Counted from the first letter of the stretch, positions 24,374 to 33,464 are shown. The stretch: 63,199 nucleotides of DNA from an uncultured Bacteroidales bacterium (GCA_945607565.1 CALYZD010000003.1:1-63199); one strand, 5' to 3'. The notes: a model not told the origin generated them from the sequence alone. Translations and numbers: made by a program.

Positions 24374-26494
24374 ATGAAAAGGATAATCGCCCCGCTGCGC
24401 CGCACGCTTGCGCTGACGGCCGCAGCCCTTGCCCCCGCGCCCTCATCGGCACAGACACAGCCCACGCTCGGCATCAGCTCGCCCGACGGCCGCCTGCAGA
24501 TGGAGGTCAGCCTCGACGACGCCGGCGTGCACTACCGCCTGACGCGCGACGGGCAGGAGGTGGTGGGCGCGTCGGACATGGCCGTGCTGACCACCACGGG
24601 CGACACCCTCGGAGGCGCCGGCACGCAGTGGATGTCGAGCACCGAGAGCAGCGTGCGCCGGACCATCGAGTCGGCACTGGCCGAGCGCAGCGTGCAGCCC
24701 GACCGCTACAACCAGGCCATCCTGCAGATGCAGACCACCGGCACGGGCTTCGGCATCAGCATCCGCGTCTACGACGAGGGCTTCGCCTTCCGCTTTGCGC
24801 CCGACGCGACGCAGGGCGTGGGCATGGAGGCCGACCTGAGCACCGTCGACCTCTCGGCCCGCGGCCTGACGTGGCTGACCGAGACGGCCGCCGAAAGCGG
24901 ATACGACAGACGCACCGGCGACGGCGTCTTCACGTCGTGGACGCCGCTGTTTGCGTATGCCGACAATCTGGCGGTGCTGATCAACGAGGCCGACAACCCC
25001 GGCGCGGCTTCGAAGGCAAGCCTGCGCGTCAGCGGCGGCAAGGTCGGCTTCGTCCAGAAGTCGACGGCGTGCCACGACGGATATGCGGCCCCGTGGCGCT
25101 ACGTGATAGTGGCCGACACGCCGGCCCACATGCTCGAAGGCAAATACATCATCCGCTCGCTCTGCCCCGACACCGACGCCGACACCGGCTGGATTGTGCC
25201 CGGCAAGGCGTTCCGCTCGCTCGCCACCGGCACCACCAGCTTCTTCACCGACACCGTGTGCGGCTCCATCGACTTTGCCGCCGCCAACAACTTCCAGTAC
25301 GTGCTGCTCGACGCCGGCTGGTACGGCCTCGGCTATTCGGAAGAGGACAATCCGGCATCGGACCCCACGCAGCCCGTGAGCACGCTCGGCATGGACCGCG
25401 TGGCCGCCCACGCCGCCGACAAGGGCATAGGGCTGATAGCATACGTCAACCAGGCGGCGTGGCAGCACTACGACAACGACGCCATAGTCGACCTCTACGC
25501 CTCGTGGGGCATCAGCGGCATCAAGATGGGATATGTCGACGGGCTGAACGAGAGCGGACTCAGGCAGATATACCACGTGGCAAGCCGGGCGGCCGCGCAC
25601 CGCATGGTGCTCAACGTGCACGACAACATGCGCCCCACCGGAGCCGAACGCACCTACCCCAACCTGCTGACCACCGAAGGCATCAGAGGCAACGAGCACA
25701 CCGACAACACCACCGACCACACCCTGACGCTGCCCTTTGCGCGCCTGATGACCGGCCCGGCCGACTACACATTCTGCTTTGCCGGCTATCCGCCCGACGC
25801 TCACGCCAAGGTGGCGCAGATGGTGCAGACCAAAGGCCACCAGATGGCGCTGTCGGTCATCTACTTCAGCCCGCTGCAGCACCTGCTGTGGTACGGACGC
25901 CCGTGGTGGTACGCCACACGCCCGGCCGAGCTCGAATTCTTCCGCCGGCTCGAAACGGTGTGGGACGACTACCGCATCGTGGAAGCCCGGCCGGCCGAAT
26001 GCTTCAGCATGGCGCGACGCAAGGACGACCGCTGGTTCGTGGCCGCAGCCACCAACAGCCAGAGCCGCTCGATGACCGTGGGCCTCGACTTCCTCGACCC
26101 GGCATTCACCTACAACGCCGTCATCTTCGAAGACGACGGCCTCAGCGGCGTCGTGCAGTCCGAAGTGCAGGGGCTGACGGCCGGCCGAGAGCTGACATTC
26201 GCCCTTGAGGCCAACGGCGGCGCAGTGGCCATAGTCAGCAAGGCCGGCGAGTCTTCGACCGACAGGGCCGAGGCCGGCTCGTGCCGCATAGTGATGCTGG
26301 GCGGCCGCATCAATGTGGTGGGGCTCGACATGACCATGGCCCGCCTCTGCGACATGAGCGGCCGCACCATAGCCACCGCCCAGGCGCAGGCCGCAGGCAC
26401 GCTGTGCAGCCTGCCCGGAGAGCTGCCCGCAGGCGTCTACGCGGTCAGCGTCCGGACCGCGCACGGCATCCGGACTTTCAAAATAAAATTATAG
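24374..26494 (+). CDS. glycoside hydrolase family 97 with T9SS-like C-terminal tail
   Basis: A 706-aa exported alpha-glycosidase of family GH97 (SusB relatives, acting on alpha-glucosides or alpha-galactosides). A signal peptide (1-26) is followed by the N-terminal beta-sandwich, the (beta/alpha)8 barrel (VLLDAGWYGLGYSEE, GIAYVNQ-type strand, NVHDNMRPTGAERTYPN, TEGIRGNEHT) and a C-terminal beta domain. The barrel strand reads GIKMGYVDG, lacking the nucleophile Asp of retaining GH97 (GxKxDF), so it groups with inverting SusB types. The last 65 residues (LCDMSGRTIATA to LPAGVYAVSVRT to TFKIKL) look like a type IX secretion type-A sorting domain. It is a single gene with no SusCD neighbours. Confidence 0.9.
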   Translation: MKRIIAPLRRTLALTAAALAPAPSSAQTQPTLGISSPDGRLQMEVSLDDAGVHYRLTRDGQEVVGASDMAVLTTTGDTLGGAGTQWMSSTESSVRRTIESALAERSVQPDRYNQAILQMQTTGTGFGISIRVYDEGFAFRFAPDATQGVGMEADLSTVDLSARGLTWLTETAAESGYDRRTGDGVFTSWTPLFAYADNLAVLINEADNPGAASKASLRVSGGKVGFVQKSTACHDGYAAPWRYVIVADTPAHMLEGKYIIRSLCPDTDADTGWIVPGKAFRSLATGTTSFFTDTVCGSIDFAAANNFQYVLLDAGWYGLGYSEEDNPASDPTQPVSTLGMDRVAAHAADKGIGLIAYVNQAAWQHYDNDAIVDLYASWGISGIKMGYVDGLNESGLRQIYHVASRAAAHRMVLNVHDNMRPTGAERTYPNLLTTEGIRGNEHTDNTTDHTLTLPFARLMTGPADYTFCFAGYPPDAHAKVAQMVQTKGHQMALSVIYFSPLQHLLWYGRPWWYATRPAELEFFRRLETVWDDYRIVEARPAECFSMARRKDDRWFVAAATNSQSRSMTVGLDFLDPAFTYNAVIFEDDGLSGVVQSEVQGLTAGRELTFALEANGGAVAIVSKAGESSTDRAEAGSCRIVMLGGRINVVGLDMTMARLCDMSGRTIATAQAQAAGTLCSLPGELPAGVYAVSVRTAHGIRTFKIKL

Positions 26495-26513
26495 CAGGGA
26501 ATCACACCGGGAA

Positions 26514-26567
26514 GTACGGTCTCCTGACCGTACAAACAAGTGAGTGAGGACGGTCGGAAGGCCGTCC
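26514..26567. repeat. paired inverted repeats between convergent genes
   Basis: Two hairpins lie in tandem: GTACGGTC-TCCT-GACCGTAC (26514-26533, perfect 8-bp stem) and GGACGGTC-GGAA-GGCCGTCC (26548-26567, 8 bp with one G-U pair). They occupy the 80-bp gap between the 3' ends of the GH97 and DUF418 genes. They could act as a bidirectional terminator (no U-run is present) or be an intergenic repeat family. Confidence 0.65.
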
Positions 26568-26574
26568 CTCCGGC

Positions 26575-27756
26575 TTATTTAAAAAGCCAGGTCGAGCGGC
26601 GCCAGAGCTCTTCGAGCGGACCGCGCGCGTGGCGGCGCAGCCACATGTGGCTCATCAGCATCTGGAACAGCACTATACCCACACCCACCGCAAGGCTCTG
26701 GGCGTGAGTGATGTCGTGCAGATGCGCCACGCCCCACCCGAAGAAAAGCAGTCCGCCGATGACCGACGAAGTCATATAGTTGGTCAGGCTGGTGCGGCCG
26801 TAGGGGGCGAGCGGCGTCAGCAGGCGTCGGCCGGCGTCGGTGCGCTGATAGAGCAGGACGATGGCCGAAATCATCGTCCAGACCATGGCCAGATTTTTCC
26901 ACGCATCGAGCATTATGCCGACGCTCTTGGAAGCCACCGGGTCGGCTATGAGTCCGGGCACCGTCAGCCACAGCGGCAGAATCAGCACAAAGGCCGCCAC
27001 GGCCGCCGCGCCTGTGCGACGCCAGAAAGCGATGTGCGCGTCGAGGTCGGCCAGCAGGCGGGCGCGGCCCACGAGCAGCCCCAGCAGGAAGTAGCCGAAG
27101 GTCTGCGTCAGCCGGCCGTGTTCGAGCGCCCAGAGCGCGTTGGCCGCTATGCCGTGGCGCCAGTTGAGCCGGGCCGACTGCCACAGCGTCCCGTCGGCCA
27201 TGCCGGGGTTCATGGCGCCGAAGTGGCTCCACGGGTCGAAGGCGAGCGGCTCGATGCCGAGCGCGCCTGTGGAGGCCAACAGGTTGTAGAGCTCGACGGG
27301 CTGGAGCGCCATCAGCACGGCCACGCCGGCCACCGTGCGGGTGGTCATGCGCATGAAGGGGATGAGCAGGAGTCCGCCCATGGCATAGATGGTCAGGATG
27401 TCGCCGTTGAAGAAAACCAGATTGAGCACCCCCCAGCCGAAGAGCACCGCCATGCGCCATGCAAAGCGCGGCCCGAACGGCGGCAGGGCGGGATTGGCCA
27501 TGCGGCGCCGGTCCTGATTGTCGAACTGGATGAAGAAGCTGAGCCCGAAGAGCATGGCGAAGATGGCGTACATCTTGTTGGACAGCAGGAAGAACGTGGC
27601 GTCCCACACCTGCTGGTTCCAGGCCGGCTGCTCGGGGAAGGAGTAGAACCCGAAGTGCTCGAGCGAATGCAGTATGATGATGCCGGCCACGGCAAAGCCC
27701 CGCAGCACGTCGGCCACGTCGATGCGCGGTGTGGTGACGCTGATTATTCTGTCCAT
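26575..27756 (-). CDS. DUF418 family membrane protein (YeiB-like)
   Basis: A 393-aa integral membrane protein with about ten helices. The N-terminal RIDVADVLRGFAVAGIIILH and the C-terminal YGRTSLTNYMTSSVIGGLLF with GPLEELWRR are the hallmarks of DUF418/YeiB proteins, related to acyltransferase-3 membrane proteins. The biochemical role is not established. It is monocistronic, with its own -7 box, and converges with the GH97 gene. Confidence 0.88.
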   Translation of the reverse strand: MDRIISVTTPRIDVADVLRGFAVAGIIILHSLEHFGFYSFPEQPAWNQQVWDATFFLLSNKMYAIFAMLFGLSFFIQFDNQDRRRMANPALPPFGPRFAWRMAVLFGWGVLNLVFFNGDILTIYAMGGLLLIPFMRMTTRTVAGVAVLMALQPVELYNLLASTGALGIEPLAFDPWSHFGAMNPGMADGTLWQSARLNWRHGIAANALWALEHGRLTQTFGYFLLGLLVGRARLLADLDAHIAFWRRTGAAAVAAFVLILPLWLTVPGLIADPVASKSVGIMLDAWKNLAMVWTMISAIVLLYQRTDAGRRLLTPLAPYGRTSLTNYMTSSVIGGLLFFGWGVAHLHDITHAQSLAVGVGIVLFQMLMSHMWLRRHARGPLEELWRRSTWLFK

Positions 27757-27796
27757 TGCGATTGTGAGTTAATGTTCTGTTTTCGGTTTGCTGATG

Positions 27797-27804
27797 CAAA
27801 TCTA
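27797..27804 (-). promoter_or_regulatory. -7 box upstream of DUF418 gene
   Basis: Minus strand TAGATTTG, matching TAnnTTTG, 40 nt upstream of the ATG at 27756. No convincing -33 element. Confidence 0.45.
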
Positions 27805-27887
27805 ACAACTATCGGTTTGAATCCGCTGTGTTTTAACATTATATCCCCGCAAGCCACGGACATTGTGGTGCGACGACCCACGGCCGG

Positions 27888-29204
27888 CTACCGGAGCAGG
27901 TCCCTGAGCGCGCGCGTGTCCACCTCGAGTATGCCGGCCGGCTGCGGCTGCGTGCTGACGGTCCGCTCGCCGTCGCCCTGCGAAGTGCGCTGCACAAAGA
28001 CGTGGAGCAGTCCGTCGCTCAGCCACAGGTCGGTGTCGATGGTGGGCTCCCATGCGTCGACCGACGTCGCGGTCAGGTCGAGCGGCACCCAGCGGTCGGG
28101 GCGGGCGGGCGAGGCCACGGCGGCCGTCACGCGGCTGCCGCGCTCGGCGTCGCGAAAGAGGCAGACGAGCAGGCTGTCGGACCCTGCGAGGCACGGGCGC
28201 GACACGGGTATCATCTTGGTGCCGCCGCCGCTGAGGCTGAAGGGCATGCTGCGCCGCCCGATGAGCGTGCTGCGCCAGCCGTCGGCGCCGAGCCACACGA
28301 GGCGGAACTGCGGGACGCTGTCGGCGGCCGACGTCCAGTAGGTGGCCAGGCAGGGAGCGTCGGCACAGACGGTCATCGAAGTCTGGTTGATGAGTTCGGA
28401 GCCCTGCGGGACGCGCCACGCGTATTCGGCCGTGGCGGCGGTGATGGGCAGGGCGTAGGGCGTGCCGTCGGAGCGGTGCCAGGTGAGGCCGCCGTCGTCG
28501 GAGCAGGCGTAGCAGATGTCGTGGTTGGTTTCCACCATCCACGTCTCGCGCCAGACCCATGTCAGGTGGATGCGTCCGCGGGCGTCGGTGCACATCTGCC
28601 AGTAGGCGCTGCGGCGGTCCTCGCCGTCGACGAGCACGCTGTGCAGGCGCGTCCACCGCTGCGTGGGCGTGTGGTAGACGTTGAGCACCATGTTGCCGCG
28701 CCCCGACGCTCCGGAGCGGTAGGCAAAGAGCATGGTGGTGTCGGTCAGGTGGTGGAACTCGGGGTAGGTGACGCGCCGCTCGTCGAGGCCGGTCATGGGG
28801 CGGAGCTCGCCGAGCGCGAGCGTGTCGGGCGCCACGGAGCGGCAGTAGCGCAGAGGCGTGTCGTGATGGTCGAAAGCCACGTGGAGGAATCCGTCGGCAT
28901 CCACCGCTATGCTGATGACGTTGTGGGCGTCGGCCACATTGCCCGTGTATTGCGTGGCGGCCGTCTGCCAGGCGTCGGTGCCCAGACGCCGGCGCGCCAA
29001 GGTGAGGCGGCCTTCGGGGTCGTAGAAGGCGGCGTACTGGACTCCGGCGCGGCTCACCACCGAGCCGGCGCGAAAAATGGTGGTGTTGACCGACGTGCCC
29101 GACCAAGCCTCGGCTATGGGCACCATGCGCGCCGGAGCCTGCGCGCGCACTGCCATGGCCGACAGGGTCAGCGCGGCAGCAACTGCAATAAACGTTCTGT
29201 TCAT
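27888..29204 (-). CDS. secreted BNR_4-type seven-bladed propeller protein
   Basis: A 438-aa exported protein (signal peptide MNRTFIAVAAALTLSAMAVRAQ) of the BNR repeat-containing (BNR_4) family. Diagnostic strands are GVQYAAFYDPEGRLTLARR, NVISIAVDADGFLHVAFDHH, RVTYPEFHHL and CYACSDDGGLTWHRSDG. The same fold carries ulvan and related polysaccharide lyases (PL24/PL25), which use His and Tyr; HH (in VAFDHHDTP) and Y (VTYPEF) are candidate equivalents, so lyase activity is possible but unproven. The ATG at 29202-29204 is preferred because upstream codons cross a -7 box. Monocistronic. Confidence 0.75.
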   Translation of the reverse strand: MNRTFIAVAAALTLSAMAVRAQAPARMVPIAEAWSGTSVNTTIFRAGSVVSRAGVQYAAFYDPEGRLTLARRRLGTDAWQTAATQYTGNVADAHNVISIAVDADGFLHVAFDHHDTPLRYCRSVAPDTLALGELRPMTGLDERRVTYPEFHHLTDTTMLFAYRSGASGRGNMVLNVYHTPTQRWTRLHSVLVDGEDRRSAYWQMCTDARGRIHLTWVWRETWMVETNHDICYACSDDGGLTWHRSDGTPYALPITAATAEYAWRVPQGSELINQTSMTVCADAPCLATYWTSAADSVPQFRLVWLGADGWRSTLIGRRSMPFSLSGGGTKMIPVSRPCLAGSDSLLVCLFRDAERGSRVTAAVASPARPDRWVPLDLTATSVDAWEPTIDTDLWLSDGLLHVFVQRTSQGDGERTVSTQPQPAGILEVDTRALRDLLR

Positions 29205-29265
29205 ATTCCGGATTTCTGATGATTTTTTCTTTGTCTGATGTCTGTCTGTGGCCGATGACCACCTG

Positions 29266-29273
29266 CAAAGATA
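29266..29273 (-). promoter_or_regulatory. -7 box upstream of BNR_4 gene
   Basis: Minus strand TATCTTTG, an exact consensus match, 61 nt upstream of the ATG at 29204. Confidence 0.5.
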
Positions 29274-29392
29274 GGCCATCGGCCCGCAAGCGACGACCGC
29301 CGCAGACGCCAAAAACGCGCCGGCGAAGATAAACCGACATTTTCGGGCACAGATTGGAGGCCGGCCGTGGGCGGACGGCGGCCATTTGTCAC

Positions 29393-29400
29393 TATCTTTG
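29393..29400 (+). promoter_or_regulatory. -7 box upstream of GT2 gene
   Basis: Plus strand TATCTTTG, an exact consensus match, 37 nt upstream of the ATG at 29438. It supports that start rather than an upstream in-frame codon. The divergent gap to the BNR_4 gene is 233 bp. Confidence 0.5.
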
Positions 29401-29437
29401 CCGCCACACCCAAAAAAACGATGACGCCCGCTCAGCC

Positions 29438-30361
29438 ATGAACAGCAGCACGCACTCCGCCACCGACGGACTGTCGGTGTGCATACCCATCTACAACTAC
29501 GACGTCAGCCGCCTTGTGCGCGCACTCCACGCGCAGGCCACGGCGTGCGGCATCCCGTTCGAGATTGTCCTTGCCGACGACTGCTCGCCGCGCCCCTATG
29601 CGGCCAACGAGGCTCTGGCAGAGCTCAGCGGCGTCAGCTACCGGCGGCTGGAACGCAACGTGGGGCGGGCCGCCATCCGCAACCGCCTGGCCGGCCTTGC
29701 GCGCTTCGACCACCTGATTTTCATCGACAGCGACGCGGCCGTCGTGTCCGACCGCTATCTGCTGAACTATTGGGAGATGCGCCATCACGACGTGGTGCCG
29801 GGCGGCACGGCCTACTCCTCCACCCCACCCCCGCCCGGGCAGCGGCTGCGCTGGCTCTATGGCCGGCAGCGCGAGCAGATAACGGCCGACGTCCGCAACC
29901 GCAACCCATACCAGAGTTTCATCACATTCAACGTCATGATAAGCAGGCGGATATTCGACAGCATCCGTTTCGACGAGACGCTGAACGGATACGGCCACGA
30001 AGACACGCTTTTCGGATACGAACTGAAACGCCAGGGCTTCGAAGTGTTTCACATCGACAACCTGCTGGTTCACAGCGACGTCTGCGACACGCCGACTTAC
30101 TTCAAATGCACACGCGAGGCGCTGGCCAACCTGTGGTCCATCTACCGCCGGCCCGACCGCCCCGACAGTCTGGCAGACGACATCCGGCTGCTCAAGGCCT
30201 GCGTCAGGCTGCGGCGGTGGCGCGTGGCGTGGCTGCTGAGAGCCGTCGTGGCGCTGGCCGGGCCGCTCATCAGGGCCAACCTGATGTCGGGGCGGCCCAG
30301 CGTGCGCCTGTTCGACGTCTACCGGCTGGGGCTGCTGGCCGGCATCGCCGCTCGCGACTGA
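29438..30361 (+). CDS. family 2 glycosyltransferase
   Basis: A 307-aa cytoplasmic GT2. The N-terminus is SVCIPIYNYDVSRLVRAL, followed by VLADDCSPRPY, the metal motif FIDSDAAV, an acceptor loop FNVMISRRIF and a GYGHEDTLFGYELKRQG segment typical of the chondroitin/galactosyltransferase-like C-terminal GT2 region. Such enzymes add hexoses or hexosamines to surface polysaccharide or lipid. It stands alone on the plus strand between carbohydrate-degradation genes, so no pathway can be assigned. Confidence 0.87.
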   Translation: MNSSTHSATDGLSVCIPIYNYDVSRLVRALHAQATACGIPFEIVLADDCSPRPYAANEALAELSGVSYRRLERNVGRAAIRNRLAGLARFDHLIFIDSDAAVVSDRYLLNYWEMRHHDVVPGGTAYSSTPPPPGQRLRWLYGRQREQITADVRNRNPYQSFITFNVMISRRIFDSIRFDETLNGYGHEDTLFGYELKRQGFEVFHIDNLLVHSDVCDTPTYFKCTREALANLWSIYRRPDRPDSLADDIRLLKACVRLRRWRVAWLLRAVVALAGPLIRANLMSGRPSVRLFDVYRLGLLAGIAARD

Positions 30362-30402
30362 CCCGATGATCGTCGTCCATCATCATCATCCCGAAAAAAC
30401 CG

Positions 30403-30446
30403 AAAAAAAAACCGCCCCCGACAGACCACTGTGGCTTGCCGGGGGC
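30403..30446 (-). terminator. intrinsic terminator of rhamnose operon
   Basis: Arms GCCCCCG (30414-30420) and CGGGGGC (30440-30446). Minus-strand reading is followed by a run of nine T. It lies 29 nt after the stop of the GH43 gene and ends operon B. Confidence 0.85.
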
Positions 30447-30474
30447 GCATTGCATTGCGGATTAAAGAGTGAGG

Positions 30475-31443
30475 TCAGCGGGCGGGCTTCGGCGCGTCGG
30501 ACGCAAAGCGGCGCATCAGCTCGTCGACCACGGCGCGGTCGACGGCAAAGGCGGTGCCGTGGCGGATGCCGCGCGGCAGCGAGATGCGGTGGCTGATGTC
30601 GGTCCAGTGGCGGCCGTCGGTGCTGGCAATGGCACCGTAGGAGTGCTCGCGATACTTGTCGAAATAGATTATCATCGTGTCGCCCACCACGATGGGCGTC
30701 GGCCCTTCGGCCCAGGCCTTGCCCGAGATAGGCTCCGACACCTCGGCCGGGAAGCCGTAGCGCATGTCGACCGACGAGGTGATTCGCAGGTTCTTCTCGG
30801 TCGGGACGGACGTCTCGTTCTTGACCACCATCCACAGGCGGCCGTCCTTGCGCGCGAAGGCTCCGTCGATGACGCTGAAGCCGGGGTCGAAGAAGAGGCG
30901 CGTGGGCGCTAAGGCGGCGAAGTTGCGCGTGGTGGTGTAGTAGAGCCGGTGGTTGAGCCCGCGCTCGTTGGGCGATGTGGGCACGTCGGCATAGCGTCCG
31001 CGCACGGTCGAGGCCCAGACGATGTAGAAGAGGCTGTCGGAGGTGTTGTAGAAGAGCTCGGGCGCCCACGTGTTGCGCGTGGCCGTGTCGTGCTCCATGA
31101 CGGGCAGCGCCACCTGCGGGCTCCAGTCCACAAGGTTGTCCGACGAGGCGTAGCCGATGGAGCGCGTCCACCAGCCGGTGGTCCACACGAGGTGGAAGGT
31201 GCCGTCGGGACCCTGGGCTATGCTGGGGTCGCGCATCAGGCTGTCGGGGCCCACGCAGGGGCTGAGGAACGAGCTGTCGTGGCGCAGGGCGGTCCATTGC
31301 AGACCGTCGTAGCTGCAGGCCAGGTGCAGGCCGTCGGTGCCGCGTCCTTCGAAATAGGCGAAGACGTAGGCCTGCTGCGGATGTCCGATGCACGATGCCA
31401 TTGCAAGTGCCGACAGCAGTGTGATGAGTGTGTGTCGTTTCAT
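30475..31443 (-). CDS. GH43-like five-bladed propeller glycosidase (lipoprotein)
   Basis: A 322-aa exported protein with a lipobox (ALAMASC, Cys18). The family-43 propeller is shown by MRDPSIAQGPDGTFHLVW (Asp as candidate base), TWAPELFY, FSVIDGAFAR and WAEGPTPIVVGD (Glu as candidate acid), so the D-D-E set of GH43 is complete. Homologues in Bacteroidetes are annotated as arabinosidases. It would remove arabinose or galactose side chains from rhamnogalacturonan-I. It is the last gene of operon B, 59 nt after rhaD and before a strong terminator. Confidence 0.82.
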   Translation of the reverse strand: MKRHTLITLLSALAMASCIGHPQQAYVFAYFEGRGTDGLHLACSYDGLQWTALRHDSSFLSPCVGPDSLMRDPSIAQGPDGTFHLVWTTGWWTRSIGYASSDNLVDWSPQVALPVMEHDTATRNTWAPELFYNTSDSLFYIVWASTVRGRYADVPTSPNERGLNHRLYYTTTRNFAALAPTRLFFDPGFSVIDGAFARKDGRLWMVVKNETSVPTEKNLRITSSVDMRYGFPAEVSEPISGKAWAEGPTPIVVGDTMIIYFDKYREHSYGAIASTDGRHWTDISHRISLPRGIRHGTAFAVDRAVVDELMRRFASDAPKPAR

Positions 31444-31502
31444 GACCGATGTGTTTTTTTGAAATCAGAAAATCAGATTCGTTGGCAGGCCTCGCGGCGC
31501 CG

Positions 31503-32315
31503 CTATTTGGGCAGCCCGAAGACGTCGCTGAGCTCCTGCATCTGAGCCTGGCTCATGCCGTCGGGCTCGAAGCCCATGTTCCTGGCGGCGATGTAGATGA
31601 GCGCCGACTTGTTGAGCACGTCCACCTGGTCGAATGCCGACATGATGTCGGTGTCCACGGCAAAGACGCCGTGCTTCTCCCACATCACCACGTCGTAGTC
31701 GTCGTCGATGGCGCGGATGGTGGCGTCGGCCAGCTCCACGCTGCCGGGCAGCATGTAGGGCACCATGCCCAGTCCGCGCGGGCAGAAGGCCTTGGTTTCG
31801 GGAATCATGCTCCAGAGCAGGCGGGTGGCCACGTCTTTCTCCATGAACTTCTTGTTGTGGCTGAGCGCCACCAGCTCGATGGGGTGCGTGTGAAGCGAGG
31901 CGCGATAGGGCGAGCCCTTGGCCAGCAGATAGTTGTGCACGCTCAGGTGCGAGGGCAGCTCGGAGGTGGGCATCACCGCTTGGTCGGCAATGATGACGTA
32001 GCTGGCGCAGTCGTCGAGGATGCGGATGATGGAGCCGTTGGCCATGGGGTCGCGGGCCAGGTCGCGCATGCGCTTCTGGGTGCCCTTGCAGTAGAAGTAG
32101 CAGCCCTTGAGCTGGGGCAGCGTGGTGCCGATGCTTTTGACCTCGCTGATGGCGGGCAGCGCCCTGATGTCGTCGTCGATGTGTTCGGTGATGTTGACGG
32201 TGATGTTGCCGCCGTTGCGTTCGGCCCATCCCTTTTGCCACAGATAGCCGGCCACTTCGGCCACTTTTTCTATTTCGGCCGCCAGACTGGGGCGGTTGTC
32301 GAGTATCGATTTCAT
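31503..32315 (-). CDS. rhaD: L-rhamnulose-1-phosphate aldolase
   Basis: A 270-aa class II (zinc) aldolase that splits rhamnulose-1-phosphate into dihydroxyacetone phosphate and L-lactaldehyde. Zinc ligands and active site are visible as SLHTHPIELVALSH and MWEKHGVFAVD; GGNITVNI near the N-terminus binds the phosphate. Length matches E. coli RhaD (274 aa). It lies downstream of rhaT (55 nt) in operon B. No lactaldehyde reductase or dehydrogenase is seen in the window. Confidence 0.95.
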   Translation of the reverse strand: MKSILDNRPSLAAEIEKVAEVAGYLWQKGWAERNGGNITVNITEHIDDDIRALPAISEVKSIGTTLPQLKGCYFYCKGTQKRMRDLARDPMANGSIIRILDDCASYVIIADQAVMPTSELPSHLSVHNYLLAKGSPYRASLHTHPIELVALSHNKKFMEKDVATRLLWSMIPETKAFCPRGLGMVPYMLPGSVELADATIRAIDDDYDVVMWEKHGVFAVDTDIMSAFDQVDVLNKSALIYIAARNMGFEPDGMSQAQMQELSDVFGLPK

Positions 32316-32370
32316 GATTGATGTTGATTGATTGGTTTTGCTTTGGAATTTGAAAAGTTGACGGCCCGGG

Positions 32371-33411
32371 CTATCGCGACAGCACTTCGGGCAGGAAGGT
32401 CGACACTATCAGGATGACGATGCCGGCCAGCAGCACGCCGATGGTGCGCGGGCTGCATCCCTTCCACTCTTTGAGGATGATGCCCCACACGTTCGAGAAG
32501 GTCACGTTGAGCGCCATCAGGATGCACCATGCGAACGCCATGAGCGCTGGCGACGACGTCAGGAAGCCCTTGCCGAGGCTCAGGCCGAAGAACTGGCTGT
32601 ACCACAGCAGTCCGGCCAGAATGCAGAACGTCAGGTTGTTGGCCCACACGCCGGTGGCGCGATAGTCGGCCCAGGTGCGGTTGGCGGCGTTCTGCCACAG
32701 GCAGTAGACGGCGTTGGTGACGAATCCGCCGACGGTCACCAGCAGCGTGGCCGGCAGTGTCTTGAACATGTCGGGCGTGGCGTCGCCGAAGTGCAGTCCG
32801 CTGCCGAACTCGAGGCCTATGGCGAAGCAGGCGCTCATCAGGCCGCATAGCAGCGCTATGACAATGCCTCGGGGGAAGTTGAAATCCTTGACGGCGGCGC
32901 GCTTCTCGTCGTCGGAGAGCGAGGCGGCCTTCATGTTGCCGGCCACGCCAATGACGGCTATGCCCGCCAGCATCACCGCCACGCCTGCGATGACGGCTCC
33001 GGTGAGCTTGGCCAGATGTCCGGCCTCGGGATAGAACACGTTGAGCATGACCGGTCCCAGCACCGTGCCCAGGCCCGAGCAGGTGCCCAGGGCTATCGAC
33101 TGGCCCAGGGCCACGCCGAGGTAGCGCATCGACAGGCCGAAGGTCAGGCCGCCCACGCCCCAGAGCACGCCGAAGAGCATGGTCATCAGGATGCTGAAGG
33201 CGTTGCCCGACGTCAGCAGTTCGGTCAGGCTGTGGCCGGCGGGCACCGACAGCAGCGCGCCCAGCAGCGGGAAGACTATCCACGCGAAGACGCCCTGCAC
33301 GAGCCAGTAGCTCTCCCAGCTCCACTGCCGCACCTTGTTGATTGGCACATAGCAGCTCGACTGGCAGAAGGCTCCGAGCGCTATGATGATTAATCCGATG
33401 TAGATTTCCAT
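32371..33411 (-). CDS. rhaT: L-rhamnose/H+ symporter
   Basis: A 346-aa protein with ten predicted membrane helices of the RhaT family, importing free L-rhamnose across the inner membrane with protons. Recognisable segments are SCYVPINKVRQWSWESYWL, GVLWGVGGLTFGLSMRYLG and ATGVWANNLTFCILAG. In a locus with no SusC/SusD this is the only sugar importer present. It is preceded by a 144-nt gap containing a long stem-loop and followed by rhaD. Confidence 0.94.
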   Translation of the reverse strand: MEIYIGLIIIALGAFCQSSCYVPINKVRQWSWESYWLVQGVFAWIVFPLLGALLSVPAGHSLTELLTSGNAFSILMTMLFGVLWGVGGLTFGLSMRYLGVALGQSIALGTCSGLGTVLGPVMLNVFYPEAGHLAKLTGAVIAGVAVMLAGIAVIGVAGNMKAASLSDDEKRAAVKDFNFPRGIVIALLCGLMSACFAIGLEFGSGLHFGDATPDMFKTLPATLLVTVGGFVTNAVYCLWQNAANRTWADYRATGVWANNLTFCILAGLLWYSQFFGLSLGKGFLTSSPALMAFAWCILMALNVTFSNVWGIILKEWKGCSPRTIGVLLAGIVILIVSTFLPEVLSR

Positions 33412-33464
33412 TCTGTGATTCTTTGTTTGTTTAAGTGATTGACTGGCCGGCTCTCCGGCAATGA

